A stretch of 64,000 nucleotides of DNA from Devosia nanyangense (GCA_016213505.1 JACRAF010000057.1:30327-94326), one strand, 5' to 3'; shown: positions 16,762-26,158, counted from the first letter of the stretch. Notes: generated from the sequence alone by a model not told the origin. Made by a program: numbers and translations.

Positions 16762-18501
16762 TCAGAGACCGAAGACCCACAGGACGTTGGCGGCCGAGAT
16801 GCCTTCCAGCTCCGGGTGACCGAAGGCTGCAATGCCGATGCCGCCACCCACGATGGCGATGTATTCCTTGCCACCCGCGTTGAAGGCGATGGGCGAGCCC
16901 TGGAACGAGGTGCCCACGTTCATCGACCACTTCACGTCCAGCGTCTTCGCGTCATAGGCCGCGAAGGTGCCGTCCAGCGAGCCGGCCCACACCAGGTCGC
17001 TCGTGGCCAAGACGCCGCTATACATCGGGAACGGGGTCGCCTTCTGCGCAACCTGCTTACCGGTGGTCACGTCGATGGCGTTGACCGTGCCGGTTTGCAC
17101 GCCGCTGTTCGTGCCGGCGCCGCCGATGAAGATCTGGCCGGGCACGACGTCTGCCGGGGCCACGGTCTTCACTGACAGGTCCGAGCACCCTTCGATGCCG
17201 ACTGCATAGGCGATACCGAGCGTCGGGTTGTAGCCCGTCGGGAAGAAGTTTGAACCGCCCTGGATGTTCGGGCAGGTCGTAGCCTTCGCCCCGGCGCGGT
17301 CGATCTTGCCCATCGCGTAGGTCTGCAGCGACTTGGTCGGGTCATATTCGAGCGGCATGCCGGTCTTCGGGTCGATGCCCTTGGTCCAGGTCAGCTTCGT
17401 GACATACTGGCCCGACTGGATGTAGGCGCCGGTGGTGCGGTCGAGGTCATAGAAGATGCCGTTCCGGCCGAAGTGCGCCAGAACCTTGCGATCCTCGCCG
17501 TTGATCTTGGTGTCCAACAGCAGCTGGGGCCCGACTTCGTCATAGTCCATGTAGTCGCCGGGCGTGTACTGGAAGTGCCACTTCAGCTTGCCGGTATCGA
17601 CGTCGATGGCAAGCGTCGAGTTGGTATAGAGGTTGTCGCCCGGACGATATTCCGGATCATACATCGGCACCGGGTTGCCCGTGCCCCAATAGGTCGTGTT
17701 GGTTGCCGGGTCATAGGCGCCCGTCACCCACATGCCGCCGCCGCCGGTTTTCCAGCAATCGGGGTTGCCCGCCTCGTCGCATTTCCAGGTTTCCGATCCG
17801 GGCTGGCCCGGTTCCGGCACCGCGTAGGTGCGCCACAACTCGTCGCCGGTATCGGCCTTCAGCGCCGCGAGAAAGCCGCGCGTCGCCCAGTCACCAAGGG
17901 AATTGCTGATGAGGATCTTGTCGCCTACGACCAGCGGTGCGGCGGTGAAGCCTTCACCATTCGTGCCGACCTGCTTATCCCAGACCACGTCACCGGTTTC
18001 GCTATCGCAGGCGACCACGTGGCCGTTGCCAAGCCCGGTGATGACGTTCTTGCCCGAGAGCGCGAGGCCGCGGTTCGCCAGGATGACGCTGTAGGTGGGG
18101 TCCTTCTCGACACCCGTGTCGCAGGTCCAGACCAGTTTGGCGGACTTGCCGTCCGACACGTCGAACTTGTAGGGCGTTCCCCATGGGTCCGACACATAAA
18201 GGAAGCCATTGTCGGCCAGGGGCGTCGTTTCGACCGAGCCCACGCCGAAGCCGCCCGGCTCGGTCCCGCCGATGGTCGCTGCCGTGACAACGCGCAGGCC
18301 GGCGACGTTGCTGGCGTTGATTTCGTTGAGCGTCGAGAACCGGTTCGAATCATAGGTCTTGTGGACCATCAGCCAGTTTCCGGCTTCGGCTTCGGTCCCT
18401 GCGGCCAACAGACGGTCGGGCGTTACCTGTGCCCAAGCCGTCGCCCCGCTCAAAGCCAGAACTGCTGCGCAGGTTCCGGCCAGTAGTTTCACCATTCTCA
18501 T
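16762..18501 (-). CDS. PQQ-dependent alcohol dehydrogenase, lanthanide-type signature, atypical clade
   Basis: A 579-residue periplasmic quinoprotein with signal peptide MRMVKLLAGTCAAVLALSG and an eight-bladed propeller. Asn276 (WGTGNP) and Asp319 (MDYDEV) match the metal/catalytic residues of methanol dehydrogenases. Asp321 matches the extra Asp of lanthanide enzymes (XoxF, ExaF/PedH); Ca enzymes have Ala there. Arg346 (GRNG) is present. Two departures: the metal-binding Glu is Asp204 (GDWATRG), and the vicinal Cys-Cys before NRGLA is Ser138-Val139. The start at 18501 has GGGAGGA at good spacing; the ATG two codons earlier abuts that site. A cytochrome c gene follows. It probably oxidises an alcohol; the substrate is not deducible. 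Confidence 0.85.
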   Translation of the reverse strand: MRMVKLLAGTCAAVLALSGATAWAQVTPDRLLAAGTEAEAGNWLMVHKTYDSNRFSTLNEINASNVAGLRVVTAATIGGTEPGGFGVGSVETTPLADNGFLYVSDPWGTPYKFDVSDGKSAKLVWTCDTGVEKDPTYSVILANRGLALSGKNVITGLGNGHVVACDSETGDVVWDKQVGTNGEGFTAAPLVVGDKILISNSLGDWATRGFLAALKADTGDELWRTYAVPEPGQPGSETWKCDEAGNPDCWKTGGGGMWVTGAYDPATNTTYWGTGNPVPMYDPEYRPGDNLYTNSTLAIDVDTGKLKWHFQYTPGDYMDYDEVGPQLLLDTKINGEDRKVLAHFGRNGIFYDLDRTTGAYIQSGQYVTKLTWTKGIDPKTGMPLEYDPTKSLQTYAMGKIDRAGAKATTCPNIQGGSNFFPTGYNPTLGIAYAVGIEGCSDLSVKTVAPADVVPGQIFIGGAGTNSGVQTGTVNAIDVTTGKQVAQKATPFPMYSGVLATSDLVWAGSLDGTFAAYDAKTLDVKWSMNVGTSFQGSPIAFNAGGKEYIAIVGGGIGIAAFGHPELEGISAANVLWVFGL

Positions 18502-18567
18502 CGTCATTCCTCCCTGAGAAAACAGATGCGGCACATCCGTTAAAGGGATTGTTGGCACCATCGAAAT

Positions 18568-18593
18568 TAGGAAATTCCTATACTGAGGATAGG
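18568..18593. promoter_or_regulatory. Overlapping palindromes upstream of the PQQ dehydrogenase gene
   Basis: On the coding (minus) strand, CCTAT-CCTCAGT-ATAGG occupies 18593-18577, about 75 bases before the dehydrogenase start. Its spacer CCTCAGT matches the central CTCA of the sites at 7507, 20952 and 35954. It overlaps a second inverted repeat, TAGGAA-A-TTCCTA (18568-18580). Both suggest operator DNA for a LysR-type activator and perhaps a second regulator. Confidence 0.55.
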
Positions 18594-19093
18594 CCCCGCT
18601 GGGCGCATGGCCATGCGGCAATCACGCCGGGCTGTGCTCTGGCATCAGGTCGGTCGTGGGCCGAAGCGATTGCGACTGCATGGCCGGATTGTCGTCGGTC
18701 CGACAAAAACCAATCGACTTCTGGTAGATCCGCGCGCAGGACGTGCGACAGAAGGTGCTCGGGCATGGCCAAGACGAGTAGCCTGCTCATCCCGTTGATT
18801 CCAAACGGCTTCACCTCGTCGCGTATCGACGTGTTCAGGTTCGGCGATCAGGAAATGGGAAAGTAGCCGGTCACAGCGCCGACAGCGGTGGATGGCGCCG
18901 GTCAACCGGCCCGCGGGCCGCACCACCGGGCAAGGGGCAGTCAAACTGGCCTGGCCCAGCCGGAGGATGGTTCCGACATCACAGACGGACGCACCCCGCA
19001 GCCCGGGATGCGCCAGACCATTGTTCTAGAGGAGCGGATTGCCGGTCTCGCATCGCGCGACGACGGGCAATCGTTCGCCAGGTCGGGACCGCC
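18594..19093. other. Gene-poor stretch with no supported gene
   Basis: About 500 bases between the dehydrogenase promoter and the membrane-protein gene. Short frames exist on both strands (for example 18578-18814 on the minus strand, 78 codons), but none has a convincing ribosome site, a recognisable family or long-range coding bias. Two minus-strand frames end to end give weakly protein-like sequence, so a decayed gene is possible. I see no RNA gene here. Confidence 0.4.
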
Positions 19094-19708
19094 TCAAACC
19101 TTCGGCTTGCGGACAAACAAAGGACGGATCAGGCCCAGGAAAGTCAGAACCCCTCCCGCGGCGAGAGACAGCCAGTAGCCGATTTGGAGGTCCGAAACCA
19201 TCTTGAGTTTGGCGTCCGAACCGGGGTCCGTGTAGACCCCTTTTCCAAGGAAATTGATCCCGGACGCTGAAGCCTTCAATGTGCCAATTCCCAAGGCCAG
19301 TCCGACAGCCATCATGTACGAGAGGCCGACCAACAGGATCAGAACCATCGCGAGCGACAGATTGATCGGGCCAAGGCGAAACCGCCGTGTCACGAAAAGG
19401 CCGGCGGCGATAGCCAGCATGCAGACCGCCAGATACACCCACATGAAGCCGGCAAAAACCTGCGGGAAGGGCATCTGGAAGAGAGATTGGTCGATATTGG
19501 TCCTGACCTGAGGCGCCGCTTCGACCCCCCAGGGACGCAACACCATGTCAGCATCACCCTTGATCACGGCGATGTCTGTACTCCACCACGGCTGGAACCA
19601 TGAATAGATCATGAAAGCAGCGCCAGCGACGAGCAGGACACGGAAGATCCATGCCCCTACATCGCCACGGGTCGTGCTTGTCGTGCTTGCCACATCAGTC
19701 TGTACCAT
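19094..19708 (-). CDS. Four-helix integral membrane protein near the PQQ dehydrogenase
   Basis: A 204-residue protein with hydrophobic segments at about residues 18-36, 88-108, 118-142 and 178-196. A periplasmic loop sits between the first two (WWSTDIAVIKGDADMV). The length and topology resemble methane/ammonia monooxygenase subunit C-like or other small quinol-linked membrane proteins, but I cannot match a family and no metal-binding His/Glu set stands out. The ATG at 19708 follows a G-rich ribosome site and gives a short Thr/Ser-rich N-tail. It is upstream of the dehydrogenase on the same strand but 590 bases away. Confidence 0.65.
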   Translation of the reverse strand: MVQTDVASTTSTTRGDVGAWIFRVLLVAGAAFMIYSWFQPWWSTDIAVIKGDADMVLRPWGVEAAPQVRTNIDQSLFQMPFPQVFAGFMWVYLAVCMLAIAAGLFVTRRFRLGPINLSLAMVLILLVGLSYMMAVGLALGIGTLKASASGINFLGKGVYTDPGSDAKLKMVSDLQIGYWLSLAAGGVLTFLGLIRPLFVRKPKV

Positions 19709-19909
19709 GATCCCCCCGCGCCGGCCCGCCATCAGGCGGCCAGCTGTCATCCTGTGAATTTATGCACTGATCGCGGACGATAGCCCGGCGACCTTCAGAA
19801 GCATGCTAGCCCCGCGATTTTCCGCAGGTCAAGCTTGGGACTCCCTGGAACTCCAATGAAGGCTATTGGCTTCTCTTCGACCGGTTGGATCGGCAATCCG
19901 GCCAGCCGC

Positions 19910-20920
19910 TCAGGCGCGCCGCGGCAGCTCGATCACGGTGCCCAGACGCGGCAGTTCTTCGACCTGCTTGAACAGGTTGTCCTGACGGTATTCATCGTGG
20001 GCGTAGGCGACGATCTTGTTGAAGATGCCGGCATAGGCGGGCAGCGTCATCAAATGCTTGGGCATGGCAAGGATCACAGTCCGCGACAGGCCATCCACGG
20101 CATAGAAGCGCACGCGCCTGGAGACATTGTCGGGCAGGCCCGGCAGCAGCGACAGCGGGCAATGCGCCGTCGCCAGTCCAGCAGCGACGAGGTCGACGGC
20201 CGCCGCATAGGTCATGGTCGAGAACATCGGGGTCGCGGCCGGCAGATTGTGCCGGAACCATTCGTCCGACTTGGCGCGCATCGGCACGTTGGAATCCATC
20301 TCGACATAGCGCGCCAGGGCGCCGCCGAGCTTTTGGGGCTTGCTCCCCGGCAGCAGGGCCCGCTCGACCTCGTCACGGCCGATTTCGGCCGGCACGGCCC
20401 AGCACAATGGCTCCTCGAACAGCGTGGCGACGGCGAAGGAAGAGCGGCCCTCGGCGATCGAGGATTCGTTGACGATGATGCAGTTGAGCTGATGCAGCCG
20501 CAATTGCTCGACGAGCTCGCCGCTGGTCAGGGCAAAACGCAGTTCGAATTTGGCAAAGCCCGGGCTCTCGGAAGCGATCCGGGCCGATGCGGCAATGAAC
20601 GGACCGCGCAGCGTCGGCGGAACGCCCATGCGCAGGATGACGGCGTTGTCGAAGTAGCGCCGGTTATGCTCGGTCACCGCCTGGTCGAGGCGACGCAGCA
20701 TGTCCTCGGCGACCTTGAACCAGTACTCGCCCGAAGGCGTGAGGCTCACCAGGCCGGTGCGATTACGCTGGATGAGCTGCGCCCCGATCTTTTCCTCGAG
20801 CTTGGCCAGCTGCTGCGAGATCGACGGCTGCGACAAGCCGACCCGGCGCGACGCCTTGGTGATCGATCCGGCCACCACGACGGCCTGGAAGATCTGAAGC
20901 TGCTTGAGGCTGATGTCCAT
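19910..20920 (-). CDS. LysR-family transcriptional regulator (first of two paralogous-type regulators)
   Basis: A 336-residue LysR protein. The N-terminal winged helix is LKQLQIFQAVVVAGSITKAS followed by VGLSQPSISQQLAKLEEKIG; the effector domain covers about residues 92-300. The promoter carries ACAAT-GCTCAAA-ATTGG 31 bases before the start, the same box as in the lanthanide-transport promoter. It is therefore a good candidate for autoregulation and for control of the PQQ/lanthanide genes. The tail after about residue 305 is longer than usual. It lies downstream of a cytochrome c gene on the same strand. The inducer is unknown. Confidence 0.85.
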   Translation of the reverse strand: MDISLKQLQIFQAVVVAGSITKASRRVGLSQPSISQQLAKLEEKIGAQLIQRNRTGLVSLTPSGEYWFKVAEDMLRRLDQAVTEHNRRYFDNAVILRMGVPPTLRGPFIAASARIASESPGFAKFELRFALTSGELVEQLRLHQLNCIIVNESSIAEGRSSFAVATLFEEPLCWAVPAEIGRDEVERALLPGSKPQKLGGALARYVEMDSNVPMRAKSDEWFRHNLPAATPMFSTMTYAAAVDLVAAGLATAHCPLSLLPGLPDNVSRRVRFYAVDGLSRTVILAMPKHLMTLPAYAGIFNKIVAYAHDEYRQDNLFKQVEELPRLGTVIELPRRA

Positions 20921-20951
20921 TTTTCCTCATCCCTGAGGGGACAATCAGATC

Positions 20952-20968
20952 ACAATGCTCAAAATTGG
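20952..20968. promoter_or_regulatory. Inverted repeat upstream of the LysR gene (candidate LysR box)
   Basis: ACAAT-GCTCAAA-ATTGG. The 15-base core differs from the box at 7509-7523 only at two central spacer positions (CAATGCTCA then AA or GT, then ATTG). It lies 31 bases before the LysR start, which suits autoregulation. Confidence 0.6.
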
Positions 20969-21030
20969 GGAACCGAATATATAGTCGCAGCGGGCCGGGC
21001 CGTGCGGTCCGGCCCGCTGGTCGGTCCATG

Positions 21031-21468
21031 TCACTGCGCCGGCGCGGACGAGGCCTCGGCCGAGGGCGCTGGTGCAGCCGGCACGTAGTTCGGCGAAAAT
21101 GTCAGCAAATAGGCGATGACGTTGTCGATATCCGCCTGTTCGGCGAGGCCGGCGAACGACATCTTGGTCGCCGGCACGACATCCTTGGGCTTATGCAGCC
21201 AGGGCGCCAGGGTTTCGGGCGTCCAGATCAGGCCGGCCGAGCCGGCATCGATGAGCGCCTGCGAGTATTTGAACTTTTCGGCGGTGCCGGCGGTGCGGCC
21301 GACCACGTCGTTGAGGACCGGACCGACCTTGTTCTTGGCCCCTTCCCCAACGGCGTGGCAGGCCAGGCATTTCTTGAACACGACCTCACCCGCAAGGGGA
21401 TCACCAGCGGCGGACGCCGGTCCCGCCAGCAGCGCGACCAGCAGGATGCAGATAACCCATAGTCGCAT
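21031..21468 (-). CDS. Periplasmic class I c-type cytochrome
   Basis: A 145-residue exported cytochrome c of the c2/c550 size class. It has signal peptide MRLWVICILLVALLAGPASA, heme site CLACH and axial Met in ATKMSFAGL. The segments GPVLNDVVGRTAG and YSQALIDAGSAGLIWT are typical of class I cytochromes. The C-terminal tail is Ala/Pro-rich. The start was set at the signal peptide; the frame stays open far upstream but there it is only the antisense of the next gene. It could carry electrons from the PQQ dehydrogenase cytochrome to an oxidase; this is inferred from location beside the LysR gene. Confidence 0.85.
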   Translation of the reverse strand: MRLWVICILLVALLAGPASAAGDPLAGEVVFKKCLACHAVGEGAKNKVGPVLNDVVGRTAGTAEKFKYSQALIDAGSAGLIWTPETLAPWLHKPKDVVPATKMSFAGLAEQADIDNVIAYLLTFSPNYVPAAPAPSAEASSAPAQ

Positions 21469-21620
21469 CGTCTTGCTCACTCCTCTTGTGTGGTCCAGGG
21501 CCACCAGCCCCCGGCTGAAACATCCTCCCGGACGCGTCGACGGCCGCATTGCAGCGGCTCTCGAGAATCCGCGTCGGCCGGTCTGCCGCCGCTTCGGTGC
21601 TGGTCCCCGTCCCGACCAAT

Positions 21621-22898
21621 CTATGACACCCTTTTGGCGCGCCGCAATCGGCGGATCAGCAGGAACACCATGACGATCACGGCCGGCGCCAGGATCGCCA
21701 GCAGCAGCGGCTTGCCGACCGGCAGGCTGTCGTGAACGCCCTCGAGCACATAGCCCAGGATGCCCAGCAGGTAGTATGAGATGGCGATGATCGACAGGCC
21801 TTCGACCGTCTCCTGCAGGCGGTACTGGCTCTGCGCCGTGCGCAGGATCGTGTCGAGCACGGCCTGATTCTGCGTCTGGATGGACACCGTGATCGTCGCG
21901 TCGAGCAGTTCGATCGAGCGCTGCACCTTGGCGGTGAGTTCGGCCAGCCGCTTTTCCATCGCCCGGCACGTCGCCAGCGCCGGCTGGATGCGGTTGTCGA
22001 GGTAGCGCGCCAGCGTCGTGGTCTCGTCGATGGGCGTTTCGCCCAGCCGCATCAGCCGGTTGGCGAGGATTTCCCCATACGCTTGCGTGGCGGCGAAACG
22101 AAAGCCCGTGTCCTCGACCGTGCTGCTGGCCTCGACCGACAGCGCGTGCAGGTCGGTCAGGGCGTGGCGGTGGGCTTCGGCCGACGACTGCTCGCCGATC
22201 TCGCGCATGATCCGCGACAGGCCCGCCTCGTAGGTCTGCACCTTCGCCCCCAGCTGCCGCGCCACCGGCAGGCCGAGGAGTGCGATACAGCGGTAGGTCT
22301 CGATTTCGAGCAGCCGCCGGACGATGACGCCGCTGCGCTGCGCGCCGCAGCGGCCGGCGGCGACCGAAAATCGCACGAACTGTTCGGAGTTGGGCAAAAA
22401 GTCCGTGGCGATCTCGGCCCGTCCGCCATAGATCGACGAGCGGCAGAGGCTGAACGGCGCAAACCGGGCCAGATCCGCCTCGGCGATCGTCTCCGCCGCC
22501 AGCACGTCGATTTCGACCGCCGCGACGAAGCCGAGGCCGGCGTGCCATTCGAGGCCGATCCCTTCCGGCCAGATGCGCCGCTCCTCCTGCGGTGACTTCC
22601 AGGTGAGCGTCACGAACTCGTTATGCATCTCCCAGGTGACGTTGAGGTCGTAGGCCTCAAAGCTCAGCTGCCGCGACCACGCCGAGGCACCCTCCGCCAT
22701 ACCGGCCAGATTCCACATGCGCCGGTGCAATTCGGCCAGATCCTTGCCGCGATCGGCGCTCATGAAGGCGACCCGCCGGATCGTCGCCGGGGCGCCCACC
22801 GGCGGCACGGGACGCGCATGCGTTTCGGCGTGGATGAAGGGACGATAAGGATGCTCGGTCCAGCCGAACGGCAGCGGCAGAGGTCGCGCATCGATCAT
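21621..22898 (-). CDS. DUF3422 family membrane-anchored protein
   Basis: A 425-residue protein. The N-terminal motif EHPYRPFIHAETHARP is the hallmark of DUF3422. A soluble domain is followed by a helical, possibly coiled-coil part (about residues 290-365) and two C-terminal membrane helices (about 372-415) ending in a basic tail. The ATG at 22898 follows AAGGAGG at a 6-base spacing. The function of the family is not established. It lies between the cytochrome c gene and the cbb operon on the same strand, but with a 150-base gap on the cytochrome side, so an operon link is uncertain. Confidence 0.8.
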   Translation of the reverse strand: MIDARPLPLPFGWTEHPYRPFIHAETHARPVPPVGAPATIRRVAFMSADRGKDLAELHRRMWNLAGMAEGASAWSRQLSFEAYDLNVTWEMHNEFVTLTWKSPQEERRIWPEGIGLEWHAGLGFVAAVEIDVLAAETIAEADLARFAPFSLCRSSIYGGRAEIATDFLPNSEQFVRFSVAAGRCGAQRSGVIVRRLLEIETYRCIALLGLPVARQLGAKVQTYEAGLSRIMREIGEQSSAEAHRHALTDLHALSVEASSTVEDTGFRFAATQAYGEILANRLMRLGETPIDETTTLARYLDNRIQPALATCRAMEKRLAELTAKVQRSIELLDATITVSIQTQNQAVLDTILRTAQSQYRLQETVEGLSIIAISYYLLGILGYVLEGVHDSLPVGKPLLLAILAPAVIVMVFLLIRRLRRAKRVS

Positions 22899-23129
22899 CG
22901 TGTGCCTCCTTCCCATACCGTCGCCAGACGCTCCGCCTCGGCCGGGGAAATCCCTGCCGATCGGTTCGCTATGCGGTCCCGCGACGGCGGAAATCGCAAT
23001 AGGGAAGATTGGAATAGACGATTACAGGCAAGGACAGGCAAGATTTCTGCCCGTCTTAGCGATGTGCCACGCACTCCCTGATCGACAGCGGCCAGGTCGT
23101 CGTCCCGCCGGAGGGGCCCGCCAATACCG

Positions 23130-23786
23130 TCAAGCCCGCCAGTCGAAGCCCACGAGATCGGCGACGACAATCGCGGCGGACGAAAAATCCTCCCCGGCGG
23201 TGTAGAGCCCCGGCGTCACCACCGTCCGCAGCCCGGCGCCCGTGGCTGCCTTCAGCCCATTGACCGAATCCTCGAAGGCGAGCGCGACACCAGCGTCCAG
23301 ATCGAGCCGGCGCAGCGCGAGCACATACGCTTCTGGATCGGGCTTGAGTGCGGCAACATCCTCGCCTGTGACGATCGCGTCGAACGGCGGCAGGTCGACG
23401 GCGGCGAGCAGCGCACCGAGATTGCTCCGACCGGTCGTCGTCGCGATGGCGAGTTTGAGGCCCGCCTCCCGCGCCGCATTCATCAGCCCGGCAACCCCCG
23501 GCCTGAGCGCGATGCCCTCTGCCATCGCATCGGCATAGAACCGGTTCTTGCTCTGGTGCAAGGCGCCAGCGAGAGCCTCGTCCGGTGGCAGCCCGGCGTC
23601 GGCGAAATGGCGGAGGATGCGGCGCTTGCCGCCGGTGACCGCCAGCAATTGCCGATAGCGCGGCCGGTCCCAGGCGATGTCGAGCCCGGCTGTGGCGAAG
23701 GCGCGATTGAAGGCGAGCCGGTGCAGCTCTTCGGTCTCAGCCAGCGTTCCGTCGACGTCGAAGATGAGCGCCCGCGGCTCAGGCAC
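23130..23786 (-). CDS. cbbY: CbbY-type HAD phosphatase (xylulose-1,5-bisphosphate phosphatase)
   Basis: A 218-residue HAD hydrolase: motif I DVDGTLAETEE, motif II TTTG, motif III Lys in ALKPDPEAY, motif IV FEDSVNG. CbbY removes xylulose-1,5-bisphosphate, an inhibitory by-product of red-type RuBisCO, and works beside the activase CbbX. It is the last gene of the cbb operon and its start overlaps cbbZ by 8 bases. The assignment over other HAD phosphatases rests on operon position and the EELHRLAFN segment. Confidence 0.88.
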   Translation of the reverse strand: MPEPRALIFDVDGTLAETEELHRLAFNRAFATAGLDIAWDRPRYRQLLAVTGGKRRILRHFADAGLPPDEALAGALHQSKNRFYADAMAEGIALRPGVAGLMNAAREAGLKLAIATTTGRSNLGALLAAVDLPPFDAIVTGEDVAALKPDPEAYVLALRRLDLDAGVALAFEDSVNGLKAATGAGLRTVVTPGLYTAGEDFSSAAIVVADLVGFDWRA

Positions 23787-24513
23787 GCCGCCATGCCTCG
23801 ATGGCCGCGGGCATGTCGAGCAGGGTTTCGATCACCACGCCAGGGCCGAGGGTCTCGAGCGGCACGGTCGAATAGCCGTTCCGCAGTGCCACCGAGAAGA
23901 CGCCCGCCGCAGTGGCCGACCGGATGTCGGCGGCGCTGTCGCCGAACATCATGGCGTCCGGCGCGGCGACCGCGAGCCGCGTCAGCGCGAACTGCAGCAT
24001 GTCGGGCGACGGCTTTGGCGACAGCCCGAACGGTCGCGCCTGATCGCCGATGATGACCTGAAAGCGCTCCGACAGCTCGAAATGCTCGAGCACGATGTTG
24101 GCGGCCGATTGCAGCTTGTTGGTCACCAGCGCCAGCGCGCTTCCGGCGCGTGCCAGCATCTCGATCGCCTCCAGCGCGCCGGGCATCAGCCGCGTGCGCC
24201 CCGTCAGGTGATGCGCATAGATCTCGCGCATGCGCTCGCTCATGATCTCGAGGCCCGCAGCATCGAGCCGCCGGTGACGCGCGGCGAAGGCCCGCTCGAC
24301 CAGCACCCTCAACCCATAGCCGACCATCTCGCGCACCTCGGCCTCGGTGAAGACCGGCAGGTCCGCGCTCGCCATCAGCTCGCCGACCGCCAGCGTAATG
24401 TCGGGCAGCGAATCGATCAGCGTGCCGTCGAGATCGAACAGGGCGGCACCGGGAAACGCATCGGCGAGCCGCGGCAGTGCAGGAGTGGACAGCGTGAGGT
24501 TCGGATAATCCAT
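23779..24513 (-). CDS. cbbZ: Phosphoglycolate phosphatase CbbZ
   Basis: A 244-residue HAD phosphatase: motif I FDLDGTLIDSLPD, TNK as motif II, KPSPDM as motif III, FGDSAADIRSA as motif IV. It dephosphorylates 2-phosphoglycolate produced by RuBisCO oxygenation. The ATG at 24513 was chosen; the frame continues upstream through the epimerase gene out of phase, which is not coding. The N-terminus has about 20 extra residues before motif I. It overlaps cbbY by 8 bases and follows cbbE after 14 bases. Confidence 0.9.
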   Translation of the reverse strand: MDYPNLTLSTPALPRLADAFPGAALFDLDGTLIDSLPDITLAVGELMASADLPVFTEAEVREMVGYGLRVLVERAFAARHRRLDAAGLEIMSERMREIYAHHLTGRTRLMPGALEAIEMLARAGSALALVTNKLQSAANIVLEHFELSERFQVIIGDQARPFGLSPKPSPDMLQFALTRLAVAAPDAMMFGDSAADIRSATAAGVFSVALRNGYSTVPLETLGPGVVIETLLDMPAAIEAWRRA

Positions 24514-24527
24514 CGTTCTACTATTGG

Positions 24528-25202
24528 TTATGCCGCGATCGCCGAAACCGCCGCCGAGCGGATGGCCTCGATGTTCCGCGCGTAAGCGGCCGGGCCGCCG
24601 GCGAACACCGCCGAGCCTGCGACGAGAACATCGGCCCCTGCCGCGACCACCAGCGGCGCCGTCGCCGGCGTGACGCCACCGTCGATCTCGATGTGGACGT
24701 CGCGGCGCCCGACCATGGCGCGCACCCGTCTGACCTTTTCGACCACCGAGCCGATGAAGGACTGGCCGCCGAAGCCGGGGTTCACCGTCATCAGGAGGAT
24801 CAGGTCGAGGCGGTCGAGCACGTATTCGATGACGCTCTCCGGGGTCGACGGATTGAGCGAGACCCCGGCCTTCTTGCCGAGGTCGCGGATCGCCTGCAGC
24901 GAGCGGTCGAGGTGCTTGGTGGCCTCGGCGTGGACGGTGATGATGTCGCAACCGGCCTCGGCGAACGCCTTCAAATAGGGATCGGCCGGCTCGATCATCA
25001 GATGGCAGTCGAACACCGCCCTGGTGCGCGGCCGCAGCGCCTTGATGACGCCTGGCCCGAACGTGATGTTGGGAACGAAATGGCCGTCCATCACGTCGAG
25101 ATGCACCCAGTCGGCGCCGGCGGCCATCACCGCGTCGACCTCTTCGCCCAGCTTGGCGAAATCGGCCGAGAGGATGGAAGGCGCGATGATCGGACGGCTC
25201 AT
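24528..25202 (-). CDS. cbbE: Ribulose-phosphate 3-epimerase
   Basis: A 224-residue TIM-barrel enzyme. Motifs: [15 protein letters not shown] at the N-terminus, [12 protein letters not shown] with metal-binding His/Asp, VNPGFGGQ and the phosphate-binding EIDGGVTP. It interconverts ribulose-5-phosphate and xylulose-5-phosphate in the regeneration phase of the Calvin cycle. The start overlaps the cbbX stop by 4 bases (ATGA), so translation is probably coupled. Confidence 0.95.
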   Translation of the reverse strand: MSRPIIAPSILSADFAKLGEEVDAVMAAGADWVHLDVMDGHFVPNITFGPGVIKALRPRTRAVFDCHLMIEPADPYLKAFAEAGCDIITVHAEATKHLDRSLQAIRDLGKKAGVSLNPSTPESVIEYVLDRLDLILLMTVNPGFGGQSFIGSVVEKVRRVRAMVGRRDVHIEIDGGVTPATAPLVVAAGADVLVAGSAVFAGGPAAYARNIEAIRSAAVSAIAA

Positions 25203-26158
25203 GATTGTTCCTTGCGTTCGCTGTCGAGCCCGCCGGAGAATACCCGGCTGGCGAGAATATCGGCGGCGGTGATGGTCGATAGCGCCTCGACGCCCACCGG
25301 GCCAGTCGTTGTTTCGAACAGCCGGTTGGCCTGCCGCAGCCGGGCCCGGTCGAGCGCGTTGCGGATGGAGCGCGCATTGGCAAAATGCGGCTGCTTGCGG
25401 CGGAGCGCGATGTACTGCGTCATCGCCGCCCGCGCCCCGGCGTCGAGGTGATAGTTCTGCCCGGTCAGCATGGTGTCGGCGATCGCCAGGAGTTCGCCGT
25501 CCTCGTAGTCCGGAAAATCGATGTGGTGGGCGATGCGCGACCGAAAGCCGGGATTGGACTGGTAGAACTTGTCCATCCGGTCGGCATAGCCGGCAAGGAT
25601 CACCACCAGATCGTCGCGCTGGTTCTCCATCACCTGGAGCAGAATCTCGATCGCCTCCTGGCCGTAGTCGCGCTCGTTGTCCGGCCGGTAGAGGTAATAC
25701 GCCTCGTCGATGAAGAGCACGCCGCCCATGGCCTTGCGCAGCACCTCCTTGGTCTTGGGCGCGGTGTGGCCGATATATTGGCCCACCAGGTCATCGCGCG
25801 TCACCGAGATGAGGTGGCCCTTGCGCACATAGCCCAGCCGGTACAGCAAATCCGCCATGCGCAGCGCCACGGTGGTCTTGCCGGTCCCCGGATTGCCGGT
25901 AAAGCTCATGTGCAGCGTCGGCGTCGTCTGGGTGAGGCCCATGCGCTTGCGCGCCCGGTCGACCAGCAGCAACGCCGCGGTCTCCCGGATGCGCAGCTTC
26001 ACCGGCCTCAGCCCGACCAGCTCGCGGTCGAGCTCGTCGAGCACTTCGGCGACGCCCGAGGCGCGGAAATCCGCCGCGAGGTCGACGCTGGTGGGGACCT
26101 CGCCGGTTTCGGGAGGCGCAGGCGGCGCCTCTCCGGTGGGAACGATCGTGGTCGACAT
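25199..26158 (-). CDS. cbbX: CbbX, red-type RuBisCO activase
   Basis: A 319-residue AAA+ ATPase: Walker [10 protein letters not shown], Walker [13 protein letters not shown], and the pore-loop region including [11 protein letters not shown]. CbbX removes inhibitory sugar phosphates from red-type RuBisCO by pulling on the large-subunit C-terminus, and is itself activated by ribulose bisphosphate. The start ATG shares bases with the cbbS stop (TGATG). Its presence agrees with a form IC enzyme. The first 30 residues are a Pro/Glu-rich extension. Confidence 0.96.
   Translation of the reverse strand: MSTTIVPTGEAPPAPPETGEVPTSVDLAADFRASGVAEVLDELDRELVGLRPVKLRIRETAALLLVDRARKRMGLTQTTPTLHMSFTGNPGTGKTTVALRMADLLYRLGYVRKGHLISVTRDDLVGQYIGHTAPKTKEVLRKAMGGVLFIDEAYYLYRPDNERDYGQEAIEILLQVMENQRDDLVVILAGYADRMDKFYQSNPGFRSRIAHHIDFPDYEDGELLAIADTMLTGQNYHLDAGARAAMTQYIALRRKQPHFANARSIRNALDRARLRQANRLFETTTGPVGVEALSTITAADILASRVFSGGLDSERKEQS

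Noticed and set aside
18578..18814. 78-codon minus-strand frame upstream of the PQQ dehydrogenase
   Set aside because: No ribosome site or family; it overlaps the promoter palindromes, so kept only as a possible remnant.
21469..22548. Upstream extension of the cytochrome c frame
   Set aside because: The extension is out of phase with the DUF3422 gene on the same strand and the cytochrome has its own signal peptide at 21468.
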